DNA of 64,000 nucleotides from JBBRZM01 sp963813635 (GTDB lineage: Bacteria; Actinomycetota; Acidimicrobiia; IMCC26256; JBBRZM01). Location of the stretch: NCBI GenBank assembly GCA_963813635.1, contig CAWEZO010000002.1:434001-498000 (forward strand), read 5' to 3'. This document shows positions 61,312 through 64,000 of the stretch, in pieces; the first letter of the stretch is position 1; every line of letters begins with the position of its first letter. The notes under the pieces are model-generated. The model saw only the letters and a list, made by a program, of their open reading frames with translations, was not told the origin of the DNA and did no database searches. The position numbers and the translations under genes were made by a program.

Positions 61312-64000
61312 ATGCGCCAGTTGACATTCGCGGCCCCCGGGCCGCCTGCACAGCGCGCGCTCTGGCGAGCGATCGACGAGCTGAAGGCAGACGATCCCCT
61401 CGCTCCGGTCACGGTGGTGGTGCCGTCGGCGTACGCGGGGTTGTCGCTGCGCCGCGCGCTTGCCGGCCGTGCCGGCGCGCCGGGGCTCGTCAACGTGCGG
61501 TTTCTCCCACTCAATCGCATCGCCGAGCTCCTCGGCGCGCCGGCCCTCGCGCAGCCGGATCGGCGACCGCTCACGCCCACGCTGCGGGCCGCGGCCGTGC
61601 GTGCCGCGCTCGCCGACGAGCCCGGCGTCTTCGGCCCGGTCGCGACCCACGGCGCCACCGAGCGGGCCATCGCCGCTACGCTGCGCGATCTCGCGCCCGC
61701 GTCCGACGCGGCGCTCACCCGGCTGAGCAACGGTGGCGGCCGGCGTGCCGAGTCGGTCGCCCGCATCTGCCTGCGGTTTCGCGCGCTCACCGCCGCGTAT
61801 TACGACGACGAAGACCAGCTTCGGTCTGCTGCGGCCCTTGTCGCGGCCGGCGGCGCGGCGTTCCACGACATCGGCGCGCTCATCGTGTTCCTGCCCCGCG
61901 ACCTCACGCCCGCGGCGATGCAGTTCATCGCGGCGTTGGCGGCGCGCGGGCACGTCGCAGTTGTGCTCGGCCACACCGGTCTCGACCCCGCCGACGCGCC
62001 GGCCCAGGCGATCGCAGCACACCTCGCGTCGTCACTCGGTCCGGCGGAGCCAATCGATCCGATCGAGCTCGACGGGCTCGGGCCACTTGGCGCGACGCGC
62101 GTCACCAGCTGTTCCGATCCACACGCCGAGGCGCAGGCCGTCGTCCGTGGGATCGTCGAGCGACTCGAAGCCGGCACACCACTCCATCGGATCGCGCTGA
62201 CATACCGCAACGCGGTGCCTTACGCGCGGCTGCTGCACGAAGAGCTCGCGGCTGCCGAGCTACCCGCTAACGGCGCATCACCGCGCACGCTCGCCCACAC
62301 CGCGTCGGGGCGCACACTGCTCGGGTTGCTCCGCCTGCCCGATGTCGACTTCCAGCGCGACGCGGTGATGGCAGTGGTGAACGGCGCGCCGGTCCGCGAG
62401 ACACGCGACGGGCGGACTGCACCCGGGCCGGACTGGGACCGATGCTCCTGTGCGGCGCACGTCGTCGCCGGAATCGACGAGTGGACGTCACGGCTCGACC
62501 GCGCCATCACACGGTTGCGCGAGGTCGACCTCACCCGCGGGCACCGCACCGAGGTGGCCGTCGAGCGCGACGTCGGCCTGTCCGAGCGATTGCGAACATT
62601 CGTGATCGAGCTGGCAGCCGAATGCGACCCCGGTCCGCGGCGATCGTGGGCGGAGCTGGCGACGTGGAGCGTCGGCCTGCTCGACCGTTACCTCGGGCGG
62701 CCGGGGGCGGGCACGACATGGCCCGCTGAGGATCTCGCCGCCGACGACGCGCTCCGTGAGCGGCTTCTCGCGCTCGCCACGCTCGACGAGATCGGGGGCC
62801 ACGTGGATCGCACGATGTTCGTGCGTGCGGTCGAGCAGGAGCTGGCGGCCCCGGTCGGACACATCGGTCGCTTCGGTGACGGCGTGTTCGTGGCGCCGCT
62901 CACGATGCTTGCCGGCACGGAGTTCGACGCGGTCTTCGTCGTGGGGCTCGCCGAGGGCACGTTCCCGCCCCCGGCCCGTGACGACCCGGTGCTGCCCGAT
63001 AGCGAGCGCGCCCTCGTGCCGGGTGTGGCGGCCCGCGCCGACGCCGCCGCACGCGAGCACGCCGACTTTCTCGCCGCGCTTGCCGCCGCGCCGGAGCGCG
63101 CGTTGTTCTTTCCCCGCGCCGATCCGCGCTCGGGTCGGGAGCTGCGCCCCGCGCGATGGGCCCTCGACACCATCGCGACGCACGCAGGCCGCGCGGTCTA
63201 CGCCGACGACCTCGAGCCCACGGGGCGCTTCGCACACGAAGCGGCCACCGCCGGATGGTTCGAGGTCGTCGCGTCCTTCGAGGCCGGCCTGGTGCGCGCG
63301 CCGGCCGACAGCTCGGCACACGACCATGACCTGCGCACGCTCCTCTCGTGGCACCGCGGCGGCCACGCCCTCGGCACGCACCCGCTCGTCACGGCAGACC
63401 GAGCGCTCAGCGCCGGATTCGACGCGCTGGCTGCACGCAACGCGGCGGCGTACGGCGCCCACGACGGCGTGATCGGACCCATACCCGGGCTCGCGCCACG
63501 CGCCGACGTGCGCTACTCCCCCACGTCCCTCGAGACCTGGGCCGACTGTCCGTTCCGATACCTGCTGGCGCGCGTGCTGCACGTGCGCGAGGTCGAGCGG
63601 CCCGAGGCCCTCGATCACTTTCCCTCCGCGCCACGCGGCAAGCTGATCCACGAGGCCTTGGAGCGCTTTGCGCAACAACGCCCCTGCGACGACCCTGACG
63701 CGCCGTGGTCGCCTGCCGATCGCGCCCGCCTGCAAGAGATCGGCGACGAGCTGTGCGACGGGGTCGAAGCCGACGGCATCACCGGTCCGGCGCTGCTCTG
63801 GCGCCTCGAGCGCCGGCGGATCCTGCGCGAGCTGGTGTTGGTGCTCGACACCGACGAGGAGATGCGTGCCACGCGCCGTGTCGTACCGGTGGGCGTGGAA
63901 GTCGACTTCGGCGTCGACGATGACGGCCTTCCGGCGCTCGATCTCGAGCTGCGCGGCACCCCGGTGAGCTTCCGCGGCCATGTCGACCGCGTCGATCGTG
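61312..64000 (+). CDS. AddB/RecB-like PD-(D/E)XK nuclease, 3' end beyond window
   Basis: An open frame of 896 codons from ATG 61312 to the window edge, no stop inside, so no complete ORF. The start reads MRQLTFAAPGPPAQRALWRA; inactivated helicase-like parts follow (PVTVVVPSAYAGLSLRRAL, GALIVFLPRDLTPAAMQFIA, TRVTSCSDPHAEAQAVVRGI, PLTMLAGTEFDAVFVVGLAE). Towards the edge comes the nuclease domain with SPTSLETWADCPFRYLLARV, RGKLIHEALERFA and FRGHVDRVDR. This order fits AddB/RexB-like subunits of the double-strand-break end-resection complex; the AddA partner would be expected downstream. Divergent from the PBP gene by 95 bp. Confidence 0.85.
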   Translation, partial: MRQLTFAAPGPPAQRALWRAIDELKADDPLAPVTVVVPSAYAGLSLRRALAGRAGAPGLVNVRFLPLNRIAELLGAPALAQPDRRPLTPTLRAAAVRAALADEPGVFGPVATHGATERAIAATLRDLAPASDAALTRLSNGGGRRAESVARICLRFRALTAAYYDDEDQLRSAAALVAAGGAAFHDIGALIVFLPRDLTPAAMQFIAALAARGHVAVVLGHTGLDPADAPAQAIAAHLASSLGPAEPIDPIELDGLGPLGATRVTSCSDPHAEAQAVVRGIVERLEAGTPLHRIALTYRNAVPYARLLHEELAAAELPANGASPRTLAHTASGRTLLGLLRLPDVDFQRDAVMAVVNGAPVRETRDGRTAPGPDWDRCSCAAHVVAGIDEWTSRLDRAITRLREVDLTRGHRTEVAVERDVGLSERLRTFVIELAAECDPGPRRSWAELATWSVGLLDRYLGRPGAGTTWPAEDLAADDALRERLLALATLDEIGGHVDRTMFVRAVEQELAAPVGHIGRFGDGVFVAPLTMLAGTEFDAVFVVGLAEGTFPPPARDDPVLPDSERALVPGVAARADAAAREHADFLAALAAAPERALFFPRADPRSGRELRPARWALDTIATHAGRAVYADDLEPTGRFAHEAATAGWFEVVASFEAGLVRAPADSSAHDHDLRTLLSWHRGGHALGTHPLVTADRALSAGFDALAARNAAAYGAHDGVIGPIPGLAPRADVRYSPTSLETWADCPFRYLLARVLHVREVERPEALDHFPSAPRGKLIHEALERFAQQRPCDDPDAPWSPADRARLQEIGDELCDGVEADGITGPALLWRLERRRILRELVLVLDTDEEMRATRRVVPVGVEVDFGVDDDGLPALDLELRGTPVSFRGHVDRVDR

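Overview
This is a high-GC chromosomal segment from what looks like an uncultured actinobacterium, most likely of the Acidimicrobiia type. The evidence is a WhiB regulator, a Gram-positive LexA box, F420-type luciferase-like oxidoreductase, GTG/TTG starts, many 4-bp start/stop overlaps, and a large load of acyl-CoA dehydrogenases, P450s and CoA-transferases. No rRNA, tRNA or CRISPR array was found. One structural RNA, RNase P RNA (rnpB, 49820-50235), is clear.

Layout. 0-9 kb: P450 and aldehyde dehydrogenase, a DUF6338-like membrane protein with a 54-residue partner, an acyl-CoA dehydrogenase with a CoA ligase, another acyl-CoA dehydrogenase and citrate synthase. 9-18 kb: two paralogous sigma factor/membrane-anchored-partner modules, a polyprenyl glycosylphosphotransferase, a TIM-barrel isomerase-like gene, and a translationally coupled operon of two Pro/Ala-rich exported proteins, an ApbE flavin transferase and a ferric-reductase-like heme protein. 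18-36 kb: a beta-oxidation-type block (four acyl-CoA dehydrogenases in and around it, enoyl-CoA hydratase, two CoA-transferases, OB-fold/thiolase pair, thiolase, LLM oxidoreductase, fused EtfBA), interrupted by a sensor kinase and a REC-GAF-EAL protein. 36-39.5 kb: DoxX-like protein, a second P450, a small zinc-ribbon protein and an amidohydrolase, all riddled with single-base indels. 39.5-49.7 kb: DUF1990, a small Cys protein, NYN nuclease-like gene, YjbQ, a LexA-box-preceded exonuclease/GIY-YIG protein, trpD, acyl-CoA dehydrogenase, WhiB and a CaCA exchanger. 49.7-53.9 kb: rnpB followed by an accessory-looking patch (phage terminase small subunit remnant, YihY-like, DUF5655, DUF1622, two DUF202 proteins, truncated TetR). 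54-64 kb: peptide-type solute-binding lipoprotein, bioB, a membrane/histidine-phosphatase fusion, RNase H, zinc-ribbon coiled coil, class A PBP, and an AddB-like nuclease that runs off the right edge.

How the genes work together. The acyl-CoA ligase, dehydrogenases, hydratase, thiolases, CoA-transferases and EtfBA can make a complete route from carboxylic acid to acetyl-CoA, fed into citrate synthase. A shared inverted repeat (CTGACG-N4-CGTCAG) before the first P450/aldehyde dehydrogenase pair, the second P450 and the amidohydrolase suggests one regulon spread over 36 kb. 

Two dispersed sequence signals are not explained by genes: five copies of an exactly 46-bp imperfect palindrome at gene 3' ends, and the three-site operator above. 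Many genes carry single-base frameshifts whose flanks remain family-like; the pattern, including compensating pairs, points to sequencing or assembly indels rather than widespread gene decay, so several gene models here are composite and their ends approximate.
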